A stretch of 64,000 nucleotides of DNA from Streptomyces sp. P3. GTDB taxonomy: Bacteria; Actinomycetota; Actinomycetes; Streptomycetales; Streptomycetaceae. The DNA lies in the NCBI GenBank assembly GCA_016893485.2, contig JAFEKX020000001.1, positions 3,534,001 through 3,598,000 on the forward strand, given 5' to 3'. The notes below the pieces were generated by a model. That model had not been told where the DNA came from. It did no database searches and saw only the letters and a program-made list of their open reading frames with translations. Below, in pieces: positions 35,907 to 44,988 of this stretch. A program made the translations under genes and the position numbers. Numbering within the stretch: position 1 is the stretch's first letter; every line of letters starts with the position of its first letter.

Positions 35907-35975
35907 CTGGGGGCTCCGCCCCCAGACCCCCATCGGCCCTGAAGGGGCCTCGTCCTCAAACGCCGGACGGGCTGA
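35907..35975 (+). repeat. Streptomyces dispersed intergenic repeat, copy A
   Basis: GC-rich element containing a GGGGGCTCCGCCCCC hairpin, then CCTGAAGGGGCCTCGTCCTC and CGCCGGACGGGCTGA. A nearly identical inverted copy lies at 62485-62552. Confidence 0.85.
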
Positions 35976-35990
35976 CTTTTGCGGGCCTGT

Positions 35991-36124
35991 GCCGAAGAAG
36001 TGCCGCACGGCTGAAAGCGCCGCCGGCATTGAAAAGCCGCCCCACGGCCGAAAAGTACCGCCCCGCGTTGGAAAAGCCGCCCCACGGCTGAAAAGTACCG
36101 CCCCGCGCTGAAAAGCCGCGCCAC
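35991..36124. repeat. Tandem 40-bp repeats upstream of the monooxygenase
   Basis: 36031-36070 and 36071-36110 differ at two positions. A third partial copy follows to 36124 and a degenerate copy precedes (35991-36030). Each unit is built of two 20-bp halves starting GAAAAG. Confidence 0.9.
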
Positions 36125-36166
36125 GGGCCGATTCACCCACCCTGAACCCTCACCTGAAGGACCCCC

Positions 36167-37511
36167 ATGCCCCGCCAACTCCACCTCAACGCCTTCCTCA
36201 TGAACACCGGCCACCATGAGGCCTCCTGGCGCCTCCCGGAGAGCAACCCCTACGCGCACGTCGAGCTGGAGCACTACACGCACCTCGCCCGGATCGCGGA
36301 GCGCGGCACCTTCGACTCCCTCTTCCTGGCCGACGGACCGCAGTTGTGGAGCAACCTCGCCCAACGCCCCGCCGGAGCCCTGGAGCCGCTCACGCTCCTC
36401 ACCGCGCTGGCGACGGCCACCGAGCACATCGGCCTGATCGCGACCGCATCCACGTCCTACAACTCGCCCTACAACCTTGCCCGTAAGTTCGCCTCGCTGG
36501 ACATCATCAGCGGGGGCAGGGCGGGTTGGAACATCGTCACGACCGCCGGTGCCGAGGCCGCCCGGAACTTCGGGCTTGAGCACGAGCCCGCGCACGCCGA
36601 ACGGTACGCGCGGGCCGCCGAGTTCCTCGATGTGGCGCTGAAGCTCTGGGACAGCTGGGAGGACGACGCGATCGTCGCTGACAAGGCGGCCGGGGTGTGG
36701 GGCGACGACACGAAGATCCACCCGCCGCGTCACCAGGGGACGTACTTCAGCGTCGCGGGTGCCCTCAACGTCCCCCGCTCACCGCAGGGTTACCCCTGCT
36801 CGTGCAGGCGGGTTCGAGCGATGACGGCAAGACGTTCGCGGCGCGGTACGCGGAGGCGGTGTTCACCGCGCAGCAGACCCTCGCCGACGCCCAGGCCTTC
36901 TACGAGGATCTCAAGTCCCGTACGGAGGCGGCCGGCCGGAACCCGGAGCACATCAAGGTGCTGCCCGGGATCGTGCCCGTGCTCGGCGGGACGGAGGCCG
37001 AGGCCCGAGCCAACGAACGGCTGCTGGAGGACCACATCGTGTACACGCACGGCGTGGACCGTCTGGAACAGCTGCTGCAACTGCCTTCCGGGGCCCTGGA
37101 GTTGGACGCCCCGCTCCCTGCGGATCTGCCGCCCGAGGACGCCATCGAGGGCGCGAAGAGCCGGTACACGCTCGTCGTCGAACTGGCCCGTCGCGACCGG
37201 CTGACCGTACGGCAACTCATCGGCCGGCTCGGTGGCGGGCGCGGGCATCTGACCTTCGCCGGTACGCCGGAGCAGGTCGCCGACGCGATCGAGTCGTGGT
37301 TCACGCAGGGCGCCGCCGACGGCTTCAACATCATGCCCGCGGTCCTCCCGTCCGGCCTCGACGCCTTCGTCGACCAGGTCGTCCCCCTCCTCCGCACCCG
37401 CGGCCTGCTCCGCACGGAGTACGGCCCCCGCACGACCCTCCGGGAGCGCTACGGCCTCCCCGTCCCACCAACCAGTACACCCGGCCCGCCACCCAACCCG
37501 CCCTCGTCTGA
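36167..37511 (+). CDS. LLM-class flavin monooxygenase, NtaA/SnaA/DszA type
   Basis: An FMNH2-dependent monooxygenase of about 445 residues. The N-terminal family sequence is LHLNAFLMNTGHHEASWR; the FMN region is SGGRAGWNIVTTAGAEAARNFG, with LLVQAGSSDDGKTFAARYAEAVF later. Relatives oxidise sulfonates, sulfones, dibenzothiophene products or nitrilotriacetate. Beside an SsuABC importer, C-S bond cleavage is the likely role, releasing sulfite. Two missing C bases (about 36790 and 37467) break the frame. The corrected protein ends TNQYTRPATQPALV at 37511, 11 bp before the dioxygenase gene. Confidence 0.87.
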
Positions 37512-37522
37512 GAGGACTTCAC

Positions 37523-38412
37523 ATGTCCATCGAGATCCAGAAGGTCACCGCGAACATCGGCGCCCGCGTGTCGGGCGTCGACGTCAACAAGCCGCTGGAG
37601 GCCGAGGAGGTGACGGCGATCCGCGAGGCCCTCAACGTCCACAAGGCGCTGGTCTTCGACGACGTCCACCTCGACGACGCGGGCCAGGAGGCCTTCGCCC
37701 GCCACTTCGGCGACCTCACCACCGCGCACCCCACCGTGCCCGCCGTCGACGGCGCCCCGAACGTGCTGCCCGTCGACAGCGAGCGCGGCCGGGCCAACCA
37801 CTGGCACACCGACGTGACGTTCGTCCTCAACCCGCCCCAGGCCAGCACCCTGCGCAGCATCACCGTCCCGCCGTACGGCGGCGAGACCCTGATCGCGAGT
37901 TCCGCGGCGGCCTACCGCGACCTGCCGGAACCGCTGCGCGTCCTCGCCGACACCCTGTGGGCGGAGCACACCAACGACTACGACTACGCCGTACCGGAGG
38001 AGTCCATCGACGCCGAACGGGCCGCCCAGCGCGCCCAGTTCACGTCCATCACGTTCCGCACGGTCCACCCGGTCGTCCGCGTCCACCCACTGACCGGCGA
38101 ACGCGGCCTGTTCATCGGCGGGTTCGCGCAACGGATCGTCGGACTCTCCACCACCGAGTCCCGCAAGATCCTGGACCTCCTCCAGGCCTACGTCACCCGC
38201 CCGGAGAACATCCTCCGCTGGCGCTGGTCCCCGACCAGCTCGTCCTCTTCGACAACCGCATCACCCAGCACTACGCCATCGACAACTACGACAGCCAGCC
38301 CCGCCGCCTCCACCGCGTCACCGTCGCCGGCGACATCCCGGTCGGCATCGAGGGCAAGGAGAGCTACTCGATCGAGGGCGACGCGTCGCACTACACATCC
38401 GTGGCGGAGTGA
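37523..38412 (+). CDS. TauD/TfdA-family alpha-ketoglutarate dioxygenase
   Basis: An Fe(II)/2-oxoglutarate enzyme of about 297 residues that hydroxylates taurine or another alkylsulfonate, releasing sulfite. The N-terminus is IGARVSGVDVNKPL, the iron facial triad starts with HWHTDVTF (His, Asp), and the distal His lies in the C-terminal part (RITQHYAIDNYD..RRLHRVTV). One base is missing at about 38233 (RWRWSP to DQLVLFDN). It closes the sulfonate operon and stops 77 bp before sodF. Confidence 0.9.
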
Positions 38413-38444
38413 CCACACCGAGCCTTTTCGCTGCTAGGTTGTAG

Positions 38445-38461
38445 TTGCAAGCCATGTGCAA
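38445..38461 (+). promoter_or_regulatory. Nur box in the sodF promoter
   Basis: TTGCAA-GCCAT-GTGCAA matches the nickel regulator Nur motif tTGCaa-N5-ttGCAA of Streptomyces, 28 bp before the sodF start. Nickel-bound Nur would repress sodF. Confidence 0.75.
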
Positions 38462-38489
38462 TAAGAAGTCCGGAGGGGACCGATCCGCC

Positions 38490-39124
38490 ATGCCCGTCTA
38501 CACGCTTCCTGACCTGCCCTACGACTACGCCGCGCTCGCCCCCGTGATCAGCCCCGAGATCATCGAGCTGCACCACGACAAGCACCACGCGGCGTACGTG
38601 AAGGGTGCGAACGACACGCTGGAGCAGTTGGCGGAGGCGCGGGACAAGGAGCAGTGGGGGTCGGTCAACGGGCTGGAGAAGAGCCTGGCCTTCCACCTCT
38701 CCGGTCACATCCTGCACAGCATCTACTGGCACAACATGACCGGCGACGGCGGCGGCGAGCCGCTCGCGGCCGACGGGGTGGGCGGTCTCGCGGACGCCAT
38801 CACCGACTCGTTCGGCTCCTTCGCCGGCTTCAAGGCGCAGCTCACCAAGGCCGCCGCGACGACCCAGGGTTCGGGCTGGGGCGTCCTCGCCCACGAGCCG
38901 CTCAGCGGCCGTCTGATCGTCGAGCAGGTCTACGACCACCAGGGCAACGTCGGCCAGGGCTCCACCCCCTCCTGGTCTTCGACGCCTGGGAGCACGCCTT
39001 CTACCTCCAGTACAAGAACCAGAAGGTCGACTTCATCGACGCCATGTGGGCGGTCGTCAACTGGCAGGACGTGGCCCGGCGTTACGACGCCGCGAAGTCC
39101 CGCCGGACGATCCTGCCCGCCTGA
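38490..39124 (+). CDS. sodF: Fe/Zn superoxide dismutase
   Basis: Dismutates superoxide in the cytoplasm. The start ATG at 38490 follows GGAGGGG and reads [16 protein letters not shown]. Metal ligands are in [11 protein letters not shown] and [15 protein letters not shown], and in [15 protein letters not shown] (Asp and His). One C is missing from the CCCCC run at about 38966, between GQGSTP and LLVFDAWEH. About 212 residues. The Nur box upstream fits the Streptomyces switch between Ni-SOD and this Fe form. Confidence 0.95.
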
Positions 39125-39204
39125 CCCATCGCCCCGTCGACCCGAACAGATCGTCCTGCCTCGTGATCGTCTTCTCAACCTTCACACGGGCGGGCGGATG
39201 AAGA

Positions 39205-39241
39205 GGCGAACCCCGCGAGGACGTGACTCGCGGGGTTCGCC
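39205..39241. terminator. Bidirectional terminator between sodF and the phosphatase gene
   Basis: GGCGAACCCCGCGAG (39205-39219) pairs perfectly with CTCGCGGGGTTCGCC (39227-39241). Confidence 0.88.
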
Positions 39242-39254
39242 TTCGGCCGTTCCG

Positions 39255-39871
39255 TCAATCCTCGTCCCCGCACGGCACGTTGAGCGACAGCAGGGCGAAT
39301 GTGCCCTCTTGCACCCGGAGTTCACTCACCGCCGCGTTCCGCAGCCGCGGGAACACCCGCCGGTATTCGCCCAGCGGGATGCCCAGCCCCGGCACAGCAC
39401 CAGCCGGAGGAGGGTGTTGTGGGCCACGATCAGGACGCGCTGGTCGGGGTGGGCGGCTGCGATGCGGTGCAGGGCGGCCGTTCCGCGTGCCGCGGCTTCC
39501 GTCGGGTCCTCGGACTCCGGGAACGGGTGCGCCACCGGATCCGCCCGGAACGCCTCCGCCGCCTCGGGGTTCTCCGCCTCGAACTCCGCGAGCGTGCGGC
39601 CCTCCACCAGCCCGAAGTCGCATTCGCGCAGGGCCGGTTCGATGTGCGGGGTGAGGTTGAGGGCCTTGCACGCGGGGGTCGCCGTGATGATCGCCCGCGA
39701 CAGTGGGGACGTCCAGATCGCGTCCACAGGGTGGGTGGCGGCCCAGCGGCCGAGCGCTTCCGCCTGCGCGACGCCCGTGTCCGTCAGGGCGACGTCGCTG
39801 ATGCCGGCGTAGCGGTTCTCGGCGTGCCAGACGGTCTGGCCGTGGCGGGCCAGCAGGAGGGTGGTGGTCAT
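39255..39871 (-). CDS. Histidine phosphatase family protein (phosphoglycerate mutase-like)
   Basis: The catalytic motif [18 protein letters not shown] is at the N-terminus and the second His is in [12 protein letters not shown]. About 205 residues after restoring one base at about 39395, which leads to the ending [18 protein letters not shown] and VPCGDED. Its start overlaps the stop of the FGGY kinase gene (ATGA), so it is translationally coupled. It probably removes phosphate from a sugar phosphate made in this cluster; the substrate is unknown. Confidence 0.88.
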
Positions 39872-41299
39872 GAGGCGCTCGTGTCCTGGTTCAGGCGGGT
39901 GCGGGCATGGGTCGCGACCGGGGTCGGCAGCCAGCCTCGGGTCTCCAGTTCGTCCACCAGGCGAGCGTACGGGCCGGTGAAGCGGGCCGTGCGGGACGCG
40001 CGGGGTTCCAGGACCGTGCGGATGCGGACCATGCGGTCGGCCACCTCCGCCAGTTCCCTGCCCTCCCCGTGCCGTATGCCGCCAGCACCGCCATCCCCAG
40101 GGCCGGTTCGATCTGTTCCGGGACTCGGGCCGGGCAGCCGAGGATGTCGGCGCGGAGCTGGTTCCAGTACGTGCTGCGGGCCGCGCCGCCGGTGAAGGTG
40201 AGGGGGCCGTCTATCGGGGCGCCCAGGTGGTGGAGGTAGTCCAGGCACAGGCGCTCGGTGAACGCCACGCCCTGGAGCACCGCCGCCCAGCCGTCCGCCT
40301 CCGACGCCGGAGTGCCGAGGGTGAAGGCGGTGGCGTCGGGGGCCAGGAAGGGAAGCGTTCGCCGGGTGAGGCCAGGGGGTAGGTCAGGGCGCCCGACGGT
40401 TCGTAGGCCGCCGCCCGGGTGTCCATCTCGGCCGGGTCAAGTCCCGGCGGCAGCGCGCCCGCGCCCACACTCGACGCCCCGCCCGGCAGCCAACTGCCGT
40501 CCGGTGCGCGGTGGTTGTAGACGACCCCGGCGTCGTCGCGGACGGGGTCGGGGAGGCTCCCTTGAGGACCAGGGTGGTGCCCAGAACTGAATTCCAGGCG
40601 CCGGGGCGCAGTGCCCCGGACGCGATCTGGGCCGCGCAGCCGTCCGTCATCCCGGCGATGACCGGGGTGCCCGCGGGGATGCCCGTCGCTTCGGCGGCGG
40701 TCCGGCAGACCTCGCCCAGCCTCGTGCCGGGGCGGACCACCTCCGGCAACTGCGCTGCCAAGGAGGCCAGTTGGGGTGGCCAGGCCTCGTGCTCCGCGTC
40801 GTAGCCCGTCTTGAGGGCGTGGCTGGAGTCGGTCGGGATCGCCTCTCCCGTCAACTGCGCCGTGATCACGTCGGGTTGGTGGGTCACGCGGCCGGGGCCG
40901 TGGGCGTCCAGGAGCCACAGCGCCTTGGGAGGGCCCAGCTCGTCTGCATGCCGAGCCGTGCCGCTTCGTCGACCGCGCGGCCGTCGTCGTACATCAACCC
41001 CGGTGTGCGCGGGCGGCCTTGGGGGTCCGTCAGCAGGACCGTGCCGGAGGTGCCGCACACCGCGAGGCCGCCGATCGGCCCTCGCGCGGCCGGTGAGGAG
41101 AGCGCGGCCCGGGACGCCGTGCACACCGCCTCCCACCACTCCCCGGGTCCTGCTCGTGCCGTACGCCCTCCCTGCGGCCCGTCAGCGGAGCGGACCCGCC
41201 GCCGAGGACCGTGCCGTCGGCCGTGACCAGCAGGGCGCGGACGCTCTGCGTGCCCAGGTCGATCCCCAGCCACGCTTCCGCTTCGCCCTCGAACATCAT
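39868..41299 (-). CDS. FGGY-family carbohydrate kinase (first copy)
   Basis: A sugar kinase of about 480 residues. The N-terminal phosphate loop is WLGIDLGTQSVRALLV, then GLAVCGTSGTVLLTD and later IAGMTDGCAAQIASGA, and the C-terminal adenosine motif LTFTGGAARSTYWNQLRAD. At least five single-base losses break the frame (about 41145, 40930, 40558, 40375 and 40070). Starts ATGATG at 41299 after GGGAGG. The substrate is likely a pentulose or a related polyol. Divergent from the dehydrogenase and second kinase. Confidence 0.85.
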
Positions 41300-41370
41300 C
41301 CGGACCTCCCTCAGGGGTTACGCATTCGGCATTCCCCGTTCATCGTGGCGGAGAGGGAGGGAGCCCCACG

Positions 41371-42410
41371 ATGACCGAGACCCTGCGTGTCGTCGCCGCC
41401 GGTGACCATTTCGTACTGCCGTCGCTGATCACGGCGGCCATCGCCGAGGAACTGCGCGAACACCCCTTCACCGTAAGAGAGTTGGAGCTCGGCTGGCCTC
41501 TGGAGCCCTTCGGTCCCGTCGCCGAGGTGGAGGAGGCCAGTGACGCCGAGGACGAGGTGATCGACGCCCTGCGGGACAGCGGGGCGCAGGTGCTCGTCAC
41601 CCAGATGGGGCCCGTCACCGAGCGGGTGCTGGCGGCCTGCCCGGAGTTGCGGCTGGTCGTCGTGTGCCGGGGCGGGCCCGTCAACGTCAACCTGGACGCG
41701 GCGAAGTCCCACGACGTACGCGTGTGCTTCGCGCCGGGGCGCAACGCCGCCGCGACCGCCGAGTTCACCGTCGGGATGATGCTGGCCGCACTGCGCCGGA
41801 TTCCGCAGGCACACGAACTCCTCGCCGGGCAGGGGAGTTGGGCCGGCGGTGCGTCCTACTACACGTACGAGCACAGCGGGTGGGAGCTGGAGGACCTGCC
41901 GGTCGGGCTCGTCGGATACGGGGCCGTGGGCAGTCGGGTGGCACGGGTGCTGTGCGCGTTCGGGGCGCGGGTGATGGTGTACGACCCGTATGTGCACGGC
42001 GAGATCCACGGGCTCCGGGTCGGGGCGCTGGACGAGCTGCTGCGCCGGTCCCAAGTCATCACGCTGCACGCCCGGTTGACCCAGGAGACACGGGGCTGAT
42101 CGGGGCGCGCGAGCTGGCGCTGCTGCGGCCGGGCGCTGTGGTGGTGAACGTGGCGCGGGGTCCGCTGCTGGACGAGGACGCGTTGTGCGACGCGCTGGAC
42201 AGCGGGCAGGTGTCGGCCGCCGCCCTCGACACCTACGTACGCGAGCCGTTGCCCGCCGGGGCGCGGCTGTTCGGGTTCGCCGACCGGGTCGTACTGACTC
42301 CGCATCTCGGGGGCGCGTCACGGGCCGTGGCCGAGAAGGCGGCGCGGATCGCCGCGGCGGAGGTGGGACGGTGGGCGCGTCGGGAGCCGCTCGCGCACAG
42401 CCTGACCTGA
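41371..42410 (+). CDS. D-isomer-specific 2-hydroxyacid dehydrogenase
   Basis: An NAD-dependent oxidoreductase of about 346 residues. The nucleotide-binding loop is VGLVGYGAVGSRVARVL. The substrate Arg lies in VVVNVARGPLLDEDAL, and the catalytic His is in LTPHLGGAS. The frame breaks at about 42095, where one G is missing (ARLTQETRG to LIGARELALL). It begins the rightward half of the divergent sugar cluster; the second kinase starts 28 bp later. Probably acts on a sugar-derived acid. Confidence 0.88.
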
Positions 42411-42438
42411 GGATCGTCACCAACTCCGAGGAGGCGTT

Positions 42439-43858
42439 ATGTACGTCGGAATCGATGTCGGCACGTCCACGGTGAAGGCCGCCGCCTTCGACGACTCCGG
42501 GCGTGAACTCGCCGTAGCCGCGCGGCCGGTGGAGCTGTCGATGCACGGCGGGTTCGTCGAGCAGGACATGGACGAGGTCTACGGCGCGGTCGTCGCCGTG
42601 CTCGACGAACTGACGGCGGGGGTGGACGGGACCGTCGAGCTGGCCGGGCTGACCGGGCAGGGCGACGGGGTGTGGCTGGTGGACGCGGAGGGGCGGCCGG
42701 TGCGGGCGGCGGCGTCCTGGATGGACGGGCGGGCGCACGAACTGCTCGACCGGTGGCTCGCGGACGGGACCTTCGAGACGGTGTTCCGGCGGACCGGGAG
42801 CGCGATGTTCCCCGGCTGTCCGGGGCCGCTGCTGGCCTGGCTCGCGGCGCACGAGCCCCGGTCGCTCGACGCCGCCGCCACCGCGCTGTACTGCAAGGAC
42901 ATGGTGTTCCAGCGGCTGACGGGGGCGCGGGCGACCACGGATGTCTCGGACGCCTCGATGCCGTTCCTCGACCCCAGGACGCGGTCGTACGACAACGGTG
43001 TCGTCGAGCTGCTCGGGCTGACCCGGCGGCGGGGTTGTTGGCGCCGGTCGCCGACCCGGTCGCCACGGCCGAGACGCGCGGGGAGGGGCTGCCGGCGGGG
43101 ACCCGGATCGCGAACGGGCCGTACGACCTGCCCGCGTGCGCGCTCGGCGCGGGGGTGACGGAACCGGGTGACGGGCTGCTGATCGTGGGGACGTGTCTGG
43201 CCAGTCTGGTCGCGACCACCGAGCTGGACCTGAGCGGTGAACCGGCCGGACTGTACATCTCCCTCGACCGGCCGGGGCACTGGCTGCGGGCCATGCCCGC
43301 GATGGTCGGTACGGCCGCCCTGGACTGGGTGCTCTCGACGACCGGCGTCCGGCACGAGGAGGTGGACGCGCTGCTCGCGGCGACCCCGCCCGGCGCGAAC
43401 GGAGTGCGGGTGCTGCCGTACTTCGCCCCGTCCGGCGAGCGCGCCCCTTCGTCGAGCCCCGGCTCCGTGCCGAACTCACCGGCGTCTCCCTGGAGTCGAC
43501 CCCCGCCGACCTGATCCGCGCGACCTGCGAGGGCATCGGCTACGCGGCCCGGCACTGCCTGGAGGCGGCCGGCCTCACCGGGACCCTGGCCGTGTGCGGC
43601 GGCGGCACGCGCAGCCCCGCCTGGATGCGGCTGCTCGCGGATGTGCTGGGGCGGCCCTTGCGGGTCGTCGAGGGCGAGGTGGGCGCGCGGGGCGCGGTGC
43701 TCGCGGCGGCCGAGCGGTACGGGGTCCCGCTGGACGCGGCGGACTGGACCCGCCCGACGGAGATCGTCGAGCCGGACCCGGGACGGGCCGCCACCTATGC
43801 CAAGGGCTACGAGGACCACCTCGCGCGGCTGGCGCGGGCGCGGGGGCGGGAGCGGTAG
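42439..43858 (+). CDS. FGGY-family carbohydrate kinase (second copy)
   Basis: Xylulokinase-like protein of about 474 residues. The phosphate loop is YVGIDVGTSTVKAAAFD. Two breaks are visible (about 43035 and 43445): after LGLTRRRG and after FAPSGERAP. The C-terminal part has LAVCGGGTRSPAWMRLLADVLG, the adenosine-binding motif. It differs widely from the first kinase, so the two probably act on different substrates or form a heteromer. Shares an operon with the dehydrogenase. Confidence 0.87.
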
Positions 43859-43974
43859 GACCGACACGGGACGCCTGAATGGTGGGTGACCGGCTGCGCC
43901 CCGGCCCTGTGGGCGTTTACGCTCGCGGGGCCGGGGCGCCGAGTCGCCTCAGGCGGGTCTCGTGGAGGTTCTGC

Positions 43975-44187
43975 ATGGTCTACAAGTGGTGCCCCGGCTG
44001 TCGTGGTCCGCTGCGGGAGTTCTGCGGGCTGCGGGACGACAAGGAGCTGGCGTTCGTCCGGGCGGAGAAGAGGGACTTCGCCCCGGAGGCGTACATACGG
44101 TGTGCCGTCCCGGGGTGTCGGCGCTACCAGCGGCAGCTCAACTGGCGGGACGGCGGCTACTTCCCCAAGCCGGACGCGAAGGCCTGA
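43975..44187 (+). CDS. Small Cys-rich zinc-ribbon protein
   Basis: 70 residues, starting at ATG 43975 after GGAGG. CPGC, a single Cys (EFCGLRDD) and CAVPGC suggest a zinc ribbon. Unknown function. Convergent with the nitroreductase-like gene, with only 16 bp between the stops. Confidence 0.65.
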   Translation: MVYKWCPGCRGPLREFCGLRDDKELAFVRAEKRDFAPEAYIRCAVPGCRRYQRQLNWRDGGYFPKPDAKA

Positions 44188-44203
44188 GGGTCGACCCGTA
44201 GGC

Positions 44204-44852
44204 CTAGAGGTTGCTGAAGTCCGGGCCCTTCGTGCGGGTGCGCTTCAGCTCGTAGAACCCGGGGACCGAGGCGACCGCGACGGTGCCGTCCCAGAGGCGG
44301 GCCGCTTCCTCGCCCTTTGGGGGGGGGTGACGACCGGGCCGAAGAAGGCGATCTGCTCGCCGTCGGGGCCGGGGACGGCGATGACGGGGGTGCCGACGTC
44401 CTGGCCGACCTTCTCGATGCCCTCCTTGTGGGAGGCGCGCAGCTCGGTGTCGTAGGTGTCCTTGTCGGCGTACTCGATCAGGTCCGCCGGCAGGCCCGCG
44501 TCGGACAGGGCGAGGGCGATGGACTCGGGGTCACGCCCAGGCCCTCGTTGTGGATGCGGGTGCCGAGCGCGGTGTACAGCTTGCCGACGACCTCGTTGCC
44601 GTGCAGCTGCTGCGCGGCGATGGCGATACGGACCGGGCCCCAGGACTTGCCGCCGGGGCGCATGTTCTCGGCGTACTCCGGCGGGAGCTCGTCGAGGCGG
44701 TTCTCGTTGAGGACGGCGAGGCTCATCACATGCCAGCTGACCTCGATGTCCCGGACCTCCTCCACTTCCAGCACCCACCGGGAGGTCATCCAGGCCCACG
44801 GGCACAGCGGGTCGAACCAGAAGTCCACGGGGGTCTTGGCGGTCTCAGACAT
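44204..44852 (-). CDS. Rv2466c-like mycothiol-linked nitroreductase / DsbA-fold protein
   Basis: A thioredoxin-fold protein of about 217 residues. The start reads [26 protein letters not shown]. The active-site Cys is present, but the second Cys of the Rv2466c CPWC motif is Ala (CPWAW), a variant I associate with many Streptomyces members. Mycothiol-dependent reduction is the likely chemistry. Frame breaks: one missing base at about 44535 (NEGLG to DPESIALAL) and one missing C in a run of nine at 44319-44327. The corrected end is [10 protein letters not shown]. Confidence 0.85.
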
Positions 44853-44988
44853 GACGCTCCTCGGAATACGGCCGTTTCCTTCTGGCAACACCGCTCTTTC
44901 ACCCCTCATTCCCGGGTGCCCGCGGTCAGGGGCGCATGGCAGGATCGGCCCTGACCGCATATCGAACACCATCCGAGGGAGTGCCTCC

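Noticed and set aside
35826..36124. CRISPR array
   Set aside because: Units are adjacent without variable spacers, and no cas gene is present.
41311..43536. Leftward open frame of 741 codons
   Set aside because: Antisense to the dehydrogenase and second FGGY kinase, which both show clear motifs.
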